A DNA stretch of 36,571 nucleotides from an uncultured Oscillospiraceae bacterium (GCA_900543305.1 UQQZ01000022.1:1-36571), one strand, 5' to 3'; positions 13,739-22,003 are shown, counted from the first letter of the stretch. Notes: generated from the letters alone by a model not told the origin. Program-made: numbers and translations.

Positions 13739-15427
13739 ATGAGTGAAAAGGTAAACTATGACGAAGTTGTTTCCACCAATTTCATTGACGAATTTGTGAA
13801 GGAAGACATGGGCCCTGGCGGCCGCACCGAGGGGATGCAGGTCCACACCCGTTTCCCACCCGAACCCAACGGCTACCTGCATATTGGTCATGCCAAGGCC
13901 ATCTTTGTGGATTTTGGGACCGCAGAGCGTTTCGGCGGTATCTGCAACCTGCGAATGGACGACACCAACCCCACCAAAGAAGACGTGGAATATGTGGACG
14001 CCATCAAGGAGGATATTCACTGGCTGGGTTATGACTGGGATGACCGGTTCTACTATGCCTCTGATTACTTTGAAGATATGTACAAGGGCGCGGAAGAACT
14101 GATCGAAAAGGGCCTTGCCTATGTGTGCGAGCTGACCCCCGAGCAGATGAAGGAAATGCGTGGCGACCTGACCCATCCCGCCACCAGCCCTTACCGGGAC
14201 CGCCCCAAAGAGGAGAGTCTGGACCTGTTCCGTCGGATGCGTGCCGGCGAGTTCCCCGATGGCCGGATGACTCTGCGGGCCAAGATCGACTTGGCTTCCG
14301 GCAACTTCAATATGCGGGACCCGGTGATCTACCGGATCAACCATTCCAAGCATCACCGCACTGGGGACAAGTGGTGCATCTATCCCATGTACGACTATGC
14401 CCATCCCTTTGAGGATGCCATGGAGCATATTACCCATTCTCTGTGCACCCTGGAGTTTGAGGATCACCGTCCCTTCTACGACTGGGTGATTCAGAACGTG
14501 ACACTTCCTTCCAAGCCCCGCCAGATTGAATTTGCCCGGCTGGGCATCAACAACACCGTCATGAGCAAGCGGAAGCTTCGTGCTCTGGTGGAAGGCGGCT
14601 ATGTGGACGGCTGGGATGATCCTCGGATGCCCACTCTCTGCGGCTTGCGCCGCCGGGGTTACACTCCCGCCTCTATTCGGAATTTCAGTGAACGCAACGG
14701 CGTTTCCAAGGTGAACTCCACGGTGGAGTATGCTTTCTTGGAGTATTGCCTGCGGGAAGATCTGAACCTCAATGCCCGTCGTGCCATGGCTGTGCTGGAT
14801 CCCATCAAGCTGACCATCACTAACTACCCCGAGGGCCAGACAGAATTGTTCGATGTGGAGAACAATCCCAATAAACCTGAGGATGGCACCCGCCCGGTGA
14901 GCTTCTCCCGCAGTGTGTATATCGAGCGGGAGGACTTCTTGGAAACGCCCGTGCCCAAGTATAAGCGCCTGTATCCCGAAGGCCCTGAGTGCCGCTTGAA
15001 AGGCGCCTACCTGATCCGCTGCACTGGTTGTGCCAAAGACGAGAACGGCAACATCACCGAAGTCTTTGCGGAGTACGATCCCGAGAGCAAAGGCGGCAAT
15101 CCCTCCGATGGCCGGAAGGTCAAAGGCGCCACCATTCACTGGGTAAATGCTGCCGACGCTTTGGATGCGGAGATCCGTCTCTATGACAACCTGTTCACTG
15201 TGCCCAACCCGGACGAGGGCAATTTCCTGGACTACCTCAATCCCGATTCTCTGAAGGTGCTCACTGGCTGTAAAGTGGAGCGCGCTTTGGGTGAGGCAAA
15301 GCCGGGCGAGAGCTACCAGTTCTTGCGGCAGGGCTATTTCTGTGTGGATAGCAGAGACAGCAAGCCGGAGGCGTTGGTGTTCAACCGCTCTGTGAAGCTG
15401 AAGGACAGTTTCAAACCGGGCAACTAA
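13739..15427 (+). CDS. glnS: Glutaminyl-tRNA synthetase
   Basis: 562 residues from the ATG at 13739, with aaaggaa upstream; a GTG at 13730 in the same frame lies almost on top of that RBS. Class I motifs: FPPEPNGYLHIGHAKAIFVD (HIGH) and NTVMSKRKLRALVEGG (KMSKS). LRMDDTNPTKEDVEYV, then SKHHRTGDKWCIYPMYDYAH and GWDDPRMPTLCGLRRRG, are GlnRS-type, and the C-terminal half is the two-barrel anticodon-binding domain. It charges tRNA-Gln directly. GlnRS is of eukaryotic origin and scattered in Gram-positives, so it is a useful lineage marker. The pair gltX-glnS and a strong terminator afterwards mark the end of the unit. Confidence 0.97.
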   Translation: MSEKVNYDEVVSTNFIDEFVKEDMGPGGRTEGMQVHTRFPPEPNGYLHIGHAKAIFVDFGTAERFGGICNLRMDDTNPTKEDVEYVDAIKEDIHWLGYDWDDRFYYASDYFEDMYKGAEELIEKGLAYVCELTPEQMKEMRGDLTHPATSPYRDRPKEESLDLFRRMRAGEFPDGRMTLRAKIDLASGNFNMRDPVIYRINHSKHHRTGDKWCIYPMYDYAHPFEDAMEHITHSLCTLEFEDHRPFYDWVIQNVTLPSKPRQIEFARLGINNTVMSKRKLRALVEGGYVDGWDDPRMPTLCGLRRRGYTPASIRNFSERNGVSKVNSTVEYAFLEYCLREDLNLNARRAMAVLDPIKLTITNYPEGQTELFDVENNPNKPEDGTRPVSFSRSVYIEREDFLETPVPKYKRLYPEGPECRLKGAYLIRCTGCAKDENGNITEVFAEYDPESKGGNPSDGRKVKGATIHWVNAADALDAEIRLYDNLFTVPNPDEGNFLDYLNPDSLKVLTGCKVERALGEAKPGESYQFLRQGYFCVDSRDSKPEALVFNRSVKLKDSFKPGN

Positions 15428-15448
15428 AATAACACAATCCTAGCAAGG

Positions 15449-15494
15449 GAAAGCGAATGATTGGCTGAAAGGCCGGCGTTCGCTTTCTTTTTTT
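15449..15494 (+). terminator. Terminator after glnS
   Basis: GAAAGCGAA (15449-15457) pairs perfectly with TTCGCTTTC (15479-15487), followed by seven T residues. Confidence 0.85.
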
Positions 15495-15507
15495 GCCGGT
15501 CTCTTGA

Positions 15508-15540
15508 TTGTCACCCTATGGGTGACAATTTGGTTGACAA
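15508..15540. promoter_or_regulatory. BirA-type biotin operator
   Basis: TTGTCACCC (15508-15516), exactly 15 bp, then GGTTGACAA (15532-15540). This matches the Firmicutes BirA operator layout (TTGTTAACC-N15-GGTTAACAA) except at two central bases. The right half-site overlaps the -35 box of the birA promoter, so BirA with biotinyl-AMP would repress its own operon. A further copy, GGGTGACAA at 15520-15528, forms a perfect 10-bp-arm palindrome with the left half (15507-15529). Confidence 0.8.
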
Positions 15541-15562
15541 TTCGCGAGTACCGTGCTAAAGT
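15534..15562 (+). promoter_or_regulatory. birA-bioY promoter
   Basis: TTGACA (15534-15539), 17-bp spacer, TAAAGT (15557-15562), about 33 bp before the birA start. Confidence 0.8.
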
Positions 15563-15594
15563 GAGGACAACGCGCGTAAACGAGGAGGACCTTT

Positions 15595-16617
15595 ATGTCA
15601 GTCACCGAGGACGTTTTAGAATTGCTGGAAGAGGCGGATGGCCCTATTTCGGGGGAAGAAATGGCAGAAAAGCTGGGGGTCAGCCGGAACTCTGTGTGGA
15701 AAGCGGTGGGCAAATTAAAGGAAGCGGGCTACGAAATTGAGGCTGGAACCAACCGTGGATATCGTTTGATATCAGAACACAATGTTCTGACGCCTGCGGG
15801 AGTGCGGCGGCTGCTGACGGGATCCGCCCGATATTGTGCCATCGATGTCCGGGATTCGGTAACCTCTACCAACACGGTGCTCAAAGCCATTGCGGAGCAA
15901 GGGGGCGCCGAGGGCATGACCCTGATCGCCCAGCAACAGACTCAGGGCAAGGGTCGCTTGGGCCGGTCCTTCCTGTCTCCCAAAGGAACAGGGCTCTATA
16001 TCAGTGTGCTGCTTCGCCCGAAGTTTTCCGCAGAGGAATCTCTTTCCGTGACCACCGCCGCAGCGGTGGCAGTGGCGGAAGCTATCGACAGTGTAACCGG
16101 TATGCATGCCAAGATCAAATGGGTCAACGATGTGTATTTGCGGGGTCGGAAAGTGTGCGGCATCTTGACGGAAGCTTCTGTGGACTTTGAAAACAATGGG
16201 CTCCAATATGCCATAGTGGGAATTGGTGTCAATATCCAAGAACCTCCGGGAGGATTTGCCCCGGAGATTCGGGAGGTAGCCGGGGCCCTGTATTCGGGAG
16301 AAGTTCCCGAAGGGGTGCGAACCAAGTTGGCGGCGGAAATCCTCAACCACTTTTTTGTCTATTACGATCATCTGACCCAGCGAACCTTCATGAAGGCCTA
16401 CCGAGAGCGCTCTCTCTTGACGGGAATGGAAGTGACCTTTACCCAAGGAGATACGGTAAAAGAAGGCCTTGTTCTAGGGGTGGACGATGAAGCACGTTTG
16501 TTAGTGCGGCTTCCCGATGGAGTGGAGAAGAAGTTTTCTGCCGGGGAAGTCAATATCAAAAAAGACTTTTTGGAACGTTTGCGTCAATCGGAAGAAATGG
16601 CGGCATCAAAGGTTTAA
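15595..16617 (+). CDS. birA: Bifunctional biotin-protein ligase / biotin operon repressor
   Basis: 340 residues. The ATG at 15595 follows gaggagg. Residues 1-60 form a winged helix (ISGEEMAEKLGVSRNSVWKA, KLKEAGYEIEAGTNRGYRL), so this is the DNA-binding class II form. The ligase domain carries GKGRLGRSFLSPKGTGLY (biotinyl-AMP loop), then KWVNDVYLRGRKVCGILTEA and IVGIGVNIQEP, followed by the small C-terminal SH3-like domain (VTFTQGDTVKEG). It attaches biotin to carboxylases and represses biotin genes; here the target is its own promoter with the bioY transporter gene. No biotin biosynthesis genes are visible, which suggests biotin uptake rather than synthesis. Confidence 0.95.
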   Translation: MSVTEDVLELLEEADGPISGEEMAEKLGVSRNSVWKAVGKLKEAGYEIEAGTNRGYRLISEHNVLTPAGVRRLLTGSARYCAIDVRDSVTSTNTVLKAIAEQGGAEGMTLIAQQQTQGKGRLGRSFLSPKGTGLYISVLLRPKFSAEESLSVTTAAAVAVAEAIDSVTGMHAKIKWVNDVYLRGRKVCGILTEASVDFENNGLQYAIVGIGVNIQEPPGGFAPEIREVAGALYSGEVPEGVRTKLAAEILNHFFVYYDHLTQRTFMKAYRERSLLTGMEVTFTQGDTVKEGLVLGVDDEARLLVRLPDGVEKKFSAGEVNIKKDFLERLRQSEEMAASKV

Positions 16618-16640
16618 GACCAAGTCAAGGAGAAAGATTT

Positions 16641-17195
16641 ATGAAAACCCAATCCAAACATAAAATTCAGAAAATGGTCCTGGTGGCGGTATTTGCCGCC
16701 GTTATGGCAGTGTTATCCCAAATCTCGATTCCTCTGCCCACCGGTGTGCCGGTGACCCTTCAGACATTTGCGGTGGCTCTGTGCGGCTATGTGCTGGGTG
16801 TGGGCATGGGAGGTATGTCCCTGGCGGTGTATCTGGCCCTGGGTGCAGTAGGGGTTCCGGTGTTTGCAGGATTCAGCGGAGGAATTGGTTCTTTTCTGGG
16901 AGTGACAGGCGGTTTCCTCTGGGGCTTTTTCCTGATGAGCCTTTTTTGTGGCCTTGGTGCCAAGCAGAGCTGGAAATGGTTGGCTCTTGTGTTGGGCCTG
17001 GTGGGGCTGGTTGTCTGTGACCTGTGCGGCGCCGTTCAGTTTGCCCTGGTAATGTCCACGTCCCTGCCGCAGGCCATCGTAACCGCTTGCCTGCCTTATC
17101 TTGCGAAAGATGTGGTATCGGTGGTGTTGGGATATTTTGCTGCCCAGGCCATTGTCTTCAGTATGAAGAAGGCAAAGTTGCTGGAGGTTCTATGA
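16641..17195 (+). CDS. bioY: Biotin ECF transporter substrate-binding membrane protein BioY
   Basis: 184 residues. The ATG at 16641 follows caaggaga. There are about six hydrophobic segments, with the BioY hallmark region ISIPLPTGVPVTLQTFAVAL, then GVPVFAGFSGGIGSFLG and GFLWGFFLMSLFCGL. The C-terminal half has LPYLAKDVVSVVLGYFAAQAI. It captures biotin in the membrane and works with energy-coupling subunits (EcfT/EcfA) that are encoded elsewhere. It is 23 bp after birA under the same BirA operator, and its TGA overlaps the ATG of the DUF1284 gene. Confidence 0.95.
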   Translation: MKTQSKHKIQKMVLVAVFAAVMAVLSQISIPLPTGVPVTLQTFAVALCGYVLGVGMGGMSLAVYLALGAVGVPVFAGFSGGIGSFLGVTGGFLWGFFLMSLFCGLGAKQSWKWLALVLGLVGLVVCDLCGAVQFALVMSTSLPQAIVTACLPYLAKDVVSVVLGYFAAQAIVFSMKKAKLLEVL

Positions 17196-17599
17196 GACGG
17201 TTGCGAGGACATCATCTTTTTTGCGGCACTCTGTTTCAAGGGTGTGGGTACGACGAAGCTTTTACCCGCCAAATGACAGAAACATTAGCTGCTTTGGTGC
17301 AGGGGGAGTCCATTCTTCTGTGTGAGGGAAGTGACGAGCTTTGTGGGGCTTGTCCACACCGATTGCCCGGAAATAAATGCGCTTTGGGTACGGAAGACGT
17401 GCTCCGTCGGGACAAGGCCGCCTTGGCAGCAGTGAATTTCCAGGCAGGGGATAAGATCACACCTGCTGGAGTGGGAGAGCGTTTGCGGCAGGTGACCCAA
17501 ACCCAATGGGAACAAGTGTGCGGTGGATGCCGATGGCAAAAGGAGGGCCTTTGCAGCTGGGAGCGCTTTCAACTCCTGCGGCAAAAGCGCTTTGTATAA
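17192..17599 (+). CDS. DUF1284 domain protein, cysteine-rich
   Basis: 135 residues. The ATG at 17192 overlaps the bioY stop (ATGA) and uses ctggaggt as RBS. The opening MRRLRGHHLFC fits the conserved RxHHLxC start of DUF1284. Two cysteine groups, LCGACPHRLPGNKC and VCGGCRWQKEGLC, suggest an Fe-S cluster or zinc. The function of the family is not known. Tight coupling to bioY under the BirA operator would place its expression under biotin control, but co-location may be incidental. A terminator follows. Confidence 0.82.
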   Translation: MRRLRGHHLFCGTLFQGCGYDEAFTRQMTETLAALVQGESILLCEGSDELCGACPHRLPGNKCALGTEDVLRRDKAALAAVNFQAGDKITPAGVGERLRQVTQTQWEQVCGGCRWQKEGLCSWERFQLLRQKRFV

Positions 17600-17607
17600 A
17601 TTTATGG

Positions 17608-17656
17608 AAAAAGGGCTGGACTCCGGAAAAAAACGGAGGATAGCCTTTTCTTTTTT
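17608..17656 (+). terminator. Terminator after birA-bioY-DUF1284
   Basis: AAAAGGGCT/AGCCTTTT (one bulged G) continues into CTCCG/CGGAG around an A-rich loop, followed by c and six T residues. Confidence 0.8.
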
Positions 17657-17666
17657 GAAATTCCTC

Positions 17667-17695
17667 TTGCTTTCGGGAAAAGAATATACTAAAAT
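17667..17695 (+). promoter_or_regulatory. Possible distal promoter upstream of rex
   Basis: TTGCTT (17667-17672), 17-bp spacer, TAAAAT (17690-17695). A transcript from here would carry a leader of about 200 nt before rex. The stretch 17697-17847 holds no convincing gene. Confidence 0.4.
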
Positions 17696-17825
17696 GAGGT
17701 TGAATAATTCTGGGAATCTGTTGAAAAAATGCGCCCTTTCCAACAGAATTTCGGAAGAGTTAACCATCATTTTCCTTGGGCTTAACGGAAACGGCAAAGT
17801 GTACAAATTAAATCGGTAATTCGAT

Positions 17826-17839
17826 ATCGATATATCGAT
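17826..17839. promoter_or_regulatory. 14-bp palindrome upstream of the rex promoter
   Basis: ATCGATATATCGAT is a perfect palindrome, overlapped by CGATATCG at 17822-17829. It ends 8 bp before the rex -35 box and is a candidate binding site for an unknown regulator. Confidence 0.4.
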
Positions 17840-17847
17840 CCTACCAA

Positions 17848-17884
17848 TTTACAAGCTCAGGGGAATCTGTTAAAATATTGTCAA
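17848..17884 (+). promoter_or_regulatory. rex-adhE promoter with overlapping Rex box
   Basis: TTTACA (17848-17853), 17-bp spacer, TAAAAT (17871-17876). CTGTTAAAATATTGTCAA at 17867-17884 resembles the Rex operator TTGTTAA-N4-TTAACAA, with 6 and 5 of 7 matches in the two halves, and covers the -10. This supports autoregulation by NADH/NAD+ ratio. Confidence 0.65.
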
Positions 17885-17908
17885 AGTCAGGGGAAAGAGG
17901 TGAGGAAA

Positions 17909-18544
17909 GTGCCGAGCCGAAGCGTTTCGAAGCAAACGCTGCAGCGGCTGCCCACATACTTGAATTATCTCAAGTCGCTGCAAGACGCTTCCAAATATAT
18001 CTCGGCCACGGCAATAGCAGATGCGCTGAACATGAACCACGTGGTGGTGAGAAAGGATCTTGCCTCCATCAGCGGCTCGGGTAGGCCCAAGGTAGGGTAT
18101 GTGCGCGAGGATCTGATTAGGGAGCTGGAGCACTTTTTGGGATATGACAACGCCCAGGACGCCGTGTTGGTAGGAGCTGGGCAGTTGGGAAAAGCGCTTT
18201 TGGCCTATGATGGTTTCGTGCAGTACGGACTGAATATCTTGGCCGGATTCGACACGGACCCGTTCACAGTCAACACGGTAGTGGGGGAGAAGAAGATTTT
18301 ACCCATGGACCGGCTGGAAGACCTTTGCCGCCGGATGAAGGTTCGCATCGGGATTCTCACTGTGCCGGGAGAACATGCCCAAGCGGTGTGCAACCTGTTG
18401 ATCAAAAGCGGGATACTGGCTGTTTGGAACTTCACGAATGTCCACCTGGATGTTCCGGAGGGAATACTGGTTCAGAATGAAAATATGGCCGTGTCCCTCG
18501 CCATCTTGTCCAACCATTTAAAGGAAAGATTCAGCACAAAATAA
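17909..18544 (+). CDS. rex: Redox-sensing transcriptional repressor Rex
   Basis: 211 residues from the GTG at 17909, 5 bp after gaggtga; an upstream GTG at 17900 lies within that RBS. The N-terminal winged helix reads VSKQTLQRLPTYLNYLK, then ISATAIADALNMNHVVVRKD and GRPKVGYV, as in Rex proteins. The Rossmann domain carries VLVGAGQLGKALL, then AGFDTDP, GILTVPGEHAQ and AVWNFTNVHLDVPEG. Rex binds DNA when NAD+ is high and releases it when NADH accumulates, de-repressing fermentation genes. adhE begins 22 bp downstream, so the two form an operon under the Rex-box-like site at 17867-17884. Confidence 0.96.
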   Translation: MPSRSVSKQTLQRLPTYLNYLKSLQDASKYISATAIADALNMNHVVVRKDLASISGSGRPKVGYVREDLIRELEHFLGYDNAQDAVLVGAGQLGKALLAYDGFVQYGLNILAGFDTDPFTVNTVVGEKKILPMDRLEDLCRRMKVRIGILTVPGEHAQAVCNLLIKSGILAVWNFTNVHLDVPEGILVQNENMAVSLAILSNHLKERFSTK

Positions 18545-18566
18545 ATTAAAAAGGATGGATCATTTC

Positions 18567-21173
18567 ATGAACACGAAAACGACTTATGAAATTGTGGAAA
18601 ACGCGGAAACATTCGAAAGAATGCTTGCCCGGGTACGGGAGGCGCAGAAGATCTACGCCAGCTATACCCAGGAGCAGGTAGACAAGATTTTCCGCGCGGC
18701 TGCCATGGCTGCCAACCTCCAGCGTATTCCTCTGGCCAAGATGGCCGTTGAGGAAACCGGCATGGGCGTTGTGGAAGACAAGGTCATCAAGAATCACTAT
18801 GCTGCCGAGTATATTTACAACGCTTACAAGAACACCAAGACCTGTGGTGTGATTGAAGAGGACAAGGCATACGGTATCAAGAAGATTGCCGAGCCCATTG
18901 GTGTGATCGGTGCCGTAATCCCCACCACCAACCCCACTTCCACCGCCATCTTTAAGACCCTGATTGCCCTGAAGACCCGCAACGGCATCATCATCAGCCC
19001 CCATCCCCGTGCCAAGAAGTGCACCATTGAGGCTGCCAAGGTTGTTCTGGAAGCTGCCGTGAAGGCAGGCGCTCCCGAAGGGTTGATCGGCTGGATCGAC
19101 ATTCCCAACCTGGAGCTGACCAACACCTTGATGGCTGAGGCTGATATCATCCTGGCCACTGGTGGCCCCGGCATGGTGAAGGCTGCTTACTCCTCTGGTA
19201 CTCCCGCTCTGGGTGTAGGCGCCGGCAATACCCCCGCCATCATCGATGACACTGCCGACGTGGTGCTGGCTGTCAACTCCATCATCCATTCCAAGACCTT
19301 TGATAACGGCATGATCTGCGCATCCGAGCAGTCCGTGATCGTTCTGGACAAGGTATACAAGGCTGTGAAGGATGAGTTCATCAAGCGGGGCTGCTACTTC
19401 CTGAATAAGGCTGAGACGGAAAAGGTTCGCAAGACCATCATCATCAACGGCGCTCTGAATGCCAAGATCGTTGGTCAGAAGGCTCACACCATTGCTGCTC
19501 TGGCTGGTGTGGATGTGCCCGAAAACACCAAGATCATCATCGGCGAAGTGGAGAGCGTGGACATCTCCGAGGAGTTCGCTCACGAGAAGCTGTCTCCCGT
19601 GCTGGCTATGTACAAGGCCAAGACCTTTGATGAGGCCATTGAGAAGGCTGAGCATCTGATTGCCGACGGCGGTTACGGCCATACTTCTTCTCTGTATATC
19701 AACGTGGCTGAGAAGGAGAAGTTGGCAAAGCATCAGGCTGCCATGAAGACCTGCCGTATTCTGGTCAATACTCCCTCTTCCCAGGGCGGTATCGGCGACC
19801 TGTACAACTTCAAGCTGGCTCCCTCCCTTACCCTGGGCTGCGGTTCCTGGGGCGGCAACTCCGTCTCCGAGAACGTGGGTGTCAAGCACCTGATCAATAT
19901 CAAGACGGTTGCCGAGAGGAGAGAGAACATGCTGTGGTTCAGAGTGCCTGAGAAGGTCTATTTCAAGAAGGGTTGCATGCCTGTGGCCCTGGACGAGCTG
20001 AAGACGGAATATAACCGCAAGAAGGCCTTTATCGTTACCGATACCTTCCTGTTTAAGAATGGCTATACCAAGCCCATCACCGATAAGCTGGACGAGCTGG
20101 GCATTCAGTATGCCTGCTTCTATGATGTAGCTCCCGATCCCACCCTGGGCTGCGCTCTGGAAGGCGCCAAGCAGATCCGCGATTTCGAGCCCGACGCCAT
20201 CATTGCTCTGGGCGGCGGTTCCGCAATGGACGCTGCCAAGATCATGTGGGTGCTGTACGAGCATCCCGATGCGGACTTCCAGTCCATGAGCATGGACTTC
20301 ATGGATATCCGGAAGAGAATCTACAAGTTCCCCAAGATGGGCGAGAAGGCAATCATGGTTGCTATCCCCACCTCCTCCGGTACTGGTTCCGAAGTGACTC
20401 CCTTCGCCATCATCACCGATGAGAAGACCGGCACCAAGTGGCCTCTGGCTGACTACGAGCTGCTGCCCACTATGGCTATTGTGGACGCTGACAACATGAT
20501 GACTCAGCCCAAGGGTCTGACCAGCGCTTCCGGTATCGACGTTATGACCCATGCCCTCGAGGCATATGTGTCCATCATGGCCACTCCCTTCACCGATGGT
20601 CTGGCACTGAAGGCAATGAAGGCTGTGTTTGATTATCTGCCCTCCTGCTATGAGAACGGCGCCAACGATCCCTATGCCCGTGAGCGTATGGCTGAGGCTT
20701 CCTGCATGGCCGGTATGGCATTCGCCAATGCCTTCCTGGGTGTGAACCACTCCATGGCTCACAAGCTGGGTGCTTATCATCATCTGCCCCACGGCATTGC
20801 CAACGCTGTGATCCTCACCGACGTGATCCGCTACAACGCTGCCGAAGTTCCCACCAAGATGGGTACCTTCTCTCAGTATCAGTATCCTCATGCCAAGGCC
20901 CGCTATGTGGAAGCTGCTCGTTTCTGCGGCATCCAGGGCAAGAACGACGACGAAGTGTTCGAGAACTTCATCAAGGCTCTGGAAGATCTGAAGGAGAAGA
21001 TTGGCATCAAGAAGACCATCAAGGATTATGGCGTAGACGAGAAGTACTTCCTGGATACCCTGGACGAGATGGTGGAGAACGCCTTCAACGACCAGTGCAC
21101 CGGCGCCAACCCCAGATATCCGCTGATGAGCGAGATCAAAGAAATCTATCTGAAGTGCTACTACGGCAAGTAA
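18567..21173 (+). CDS. adhE: Bifunctional acetaldehyde-CoA / alcohol dehydrogenase
   Basis: 868 residues from the ATG at 18567, 8 bp after aaggatgg; an in-frame ATG at 18555 overlaps that RBS. The N-terminal aldehyde dehydrogenase half has TTNPTSTAIFKTL, GAGNTPAIID and the catalytic cysteine in GMICASEQS (Cys251). A linker (LWFRVPEKVYFKKGC) leads to the iron-dependent alcohol dehydrogenase half with ALGGGSAMDAAKIMW, TSSGTGSEVTPFA and NHSMAHKLGAYHHLPHG (iron-binding histidines). It reduces acetyl-CoA through acetaldehyde to ethanol, consuming two NADH. The length is normal for the family. Codon use is strongly biased to C-ending codons, suggesting high expression. Confidence 0.97.
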   Translation: MNTKTTYEIVENAETFERMLARVREAQKIYASYTQEQVDKIFRAAAMAANLQRIPLAKMAVEETGMGVVEDKVIKNHYAAEYIYNAYKNTKTCGVIEEDKAYGIKKIAEPIGVIGAVIPTTNPTSTAIFKTLIALKTRNGIIISPHPRAKKCTIEAAKVVLEAAVKAGAPEGLIGWIDIPNLELTNTLMAEADIILATGGPGMVKAAYSSGTPALGVGAGNTPAIIDDTADVVLAVNSIIHSKTFDNGMICASEQSVIVLDKVYKAVKDEFIKRGCYFLNKAETEKVRKTIIINGALNAKIVGQKAHTIAALAGVDVPENTKIIIGEVESVDISEEFAHEKLSPVLAMYKAKTFDEAIEKAEHLIADGGYGHTSSLYINVAEKEKLAKHQAAMKTCRILVNTPSSQGGIGDLYNFKLAPSLTLGCGSWGGNSVSENVGVKHLINIKTVAERRENMLWFRVPEKVYFKKGCMPVALDELKTEYNRKKAFIVTDTFLFKNGYTKPITDKLDELGIQYACFYDVAPDPTLGCALEGAKQIRDFEPDAIIALGGGSAMDAAKIMWVLYEHPDADFQSMSMDFMDIRKRIYKFPKMGEKAIMVAIPTSSGTGSEVTPFAIITDEKTGTKWPLADYELLPTMAIVDADNMMTQPKGLTSASGIDVMTHALEAYVSIMATPFTDGLALKAMKAVFDYLPSCYENGANDPYARERMAEASCMAGMAFANAFLGVNHSMAHKLGAYHHLPHGIANAVILTDVIRYNAAEVPTKMGTFSQYQYPHAKARYVEAARFCGIQGKNDDEVFENFIKALEDLKEKIGIKKTIKDYGVDEKYFLDTLDEMVENAFNDQCTGANPRYPLMSEIKEIYLKCYYGK

Positions 21174-21194
21174 AATAACGGAGGAGTTTTTACC

Positions 21195-21947
21195 ATGAAA
21201 CTGGAAAAGGTAATCGCTGTACGGACTTCCAAGACCATCTACCGGGACGGGAAGTATGTGATCAAGGTGTTCGACGAGGGCTATTCCAAGGCGGACATCC
21301 TCAACGAGGCTTTGAACATTGCCCGGGTAGAAGAGACTGGCCTTCCCATTCCCCATGTGGAGGAAGTCACCAAGATCGACGGCAAGTGGGCCATTGTGAC
21401 CGACTATGCTGAGGGCAAGACCCTTGCGCAGCTGATGGCGGAAGATCCCGACAATAAGGAGAAGTATCTGGAGCGTTTTGTGGACATTCAGATTGAAGTC
21501 CAGTCCAAGACCTGCCCCATGCTGAACCGCCTGAAGGAGAAGATGAAGCGCAAGATCTCCCAGACCGGTCTGGATGCTACCACCCGCTATGAGCTGGATT
21601 CCCGTTTGGCTTCCATGCCCAACCACACCAAGCTGTGCCATGGCGACTTCAACCCCACCAACGTGGTGATCTCTCCCGATGGCGAGAGCTACTCCATTCT
21701 GGACTGGTCCCATGCCACGCAGGGCAACGCCAGTGCTGACGCAGCCCGGACCTATCTGCTGTTCTGGCTGGGCGGCGACATCGACGCTGCTGAGAAGTAT
21801 CTGGACCTGTTCTGCAAGAAGACTGATACTGCCAAGCAGTATGTGCAGAAGTGGCTGCCCATCGTAGCAGCTTCCCAGTCCGTGAAGGGCAAGCCCGAAG
21901 AGCGGGAATTCCTGATGCACTGGGTGAACGTGGTGGAGTACGAATAA
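21195..21947 (+). CDS. APH/choline kinase-fold phosphotransferase
   Basis: 250 residues. The ATG at 21195 follows ggaggag. The kinase-like fold is shown by YVIKVFDEGYSKADILNEAL (ATP-binding lysine), KLCHGDFNPTNVVI (catalytic HGDxxxxN) and SILDWSHATQG (metal-binding Asp). It resembles aminoglycoside phosphotransferase-family proteins that in Firmicutes are usually small-molecule kinases of unknown substrate, not resistance enzymes. It lies 21 bp after adhE, shares adhE's highly expressed codon style, and may be read through from it. Why a kinase follows adhE is unclear. A hairpin downstream closes the unit. Confidence 0.82.
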   Translation: MKLEKVIAVRTSKTIYRDGKYVIKVFDEGYSKADILNEALNIARVEETGLPIPHVEEVTKIDGKWAIVTDYAEGKTLAQLMAEDPDNKEKYLERFVDIQIEVQSKTCPMLNRLKEKMKRKISQTGLDATTRYELDSRLASMPNHTKLCHGDFNPTNVVISPDGESYSILDWSHATQGNASADAARTYLLFWLGGDIDAAEKYLDLFCKKTDTAKQYVQKWLPIVAASQSVKGKPEEREFLMHWVNVVEYE

Positions 21948-22003
21948 TTTTCCCACCGAGAACAAACTTGATAATCCAACTGAATAACGTGAGATAAGAG
22001 TCT

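Noticed and set aside
17523..17819. Plus-strand open frame after the DUF1284 gene
   Set aside because: It begins inside that gene, runs through its terminator and has low-complexity sequence with no RBS.
21195..21947. Aminoglycoside resistance gene
   Set aside because: The fold matches APH, but its position behind adhE, host-like codon use and lack of mobile signals point to a metabolic kinase.
18546..21965. Long minus-strand open frame (over 1,100 codons) opposite adhE and the kinase gene
   Set aside because: It is the mirror of two clear genes with strong codon bias towards C/G third positions, which suppresses stops on the other strand. The translation shows no recognisable domain.
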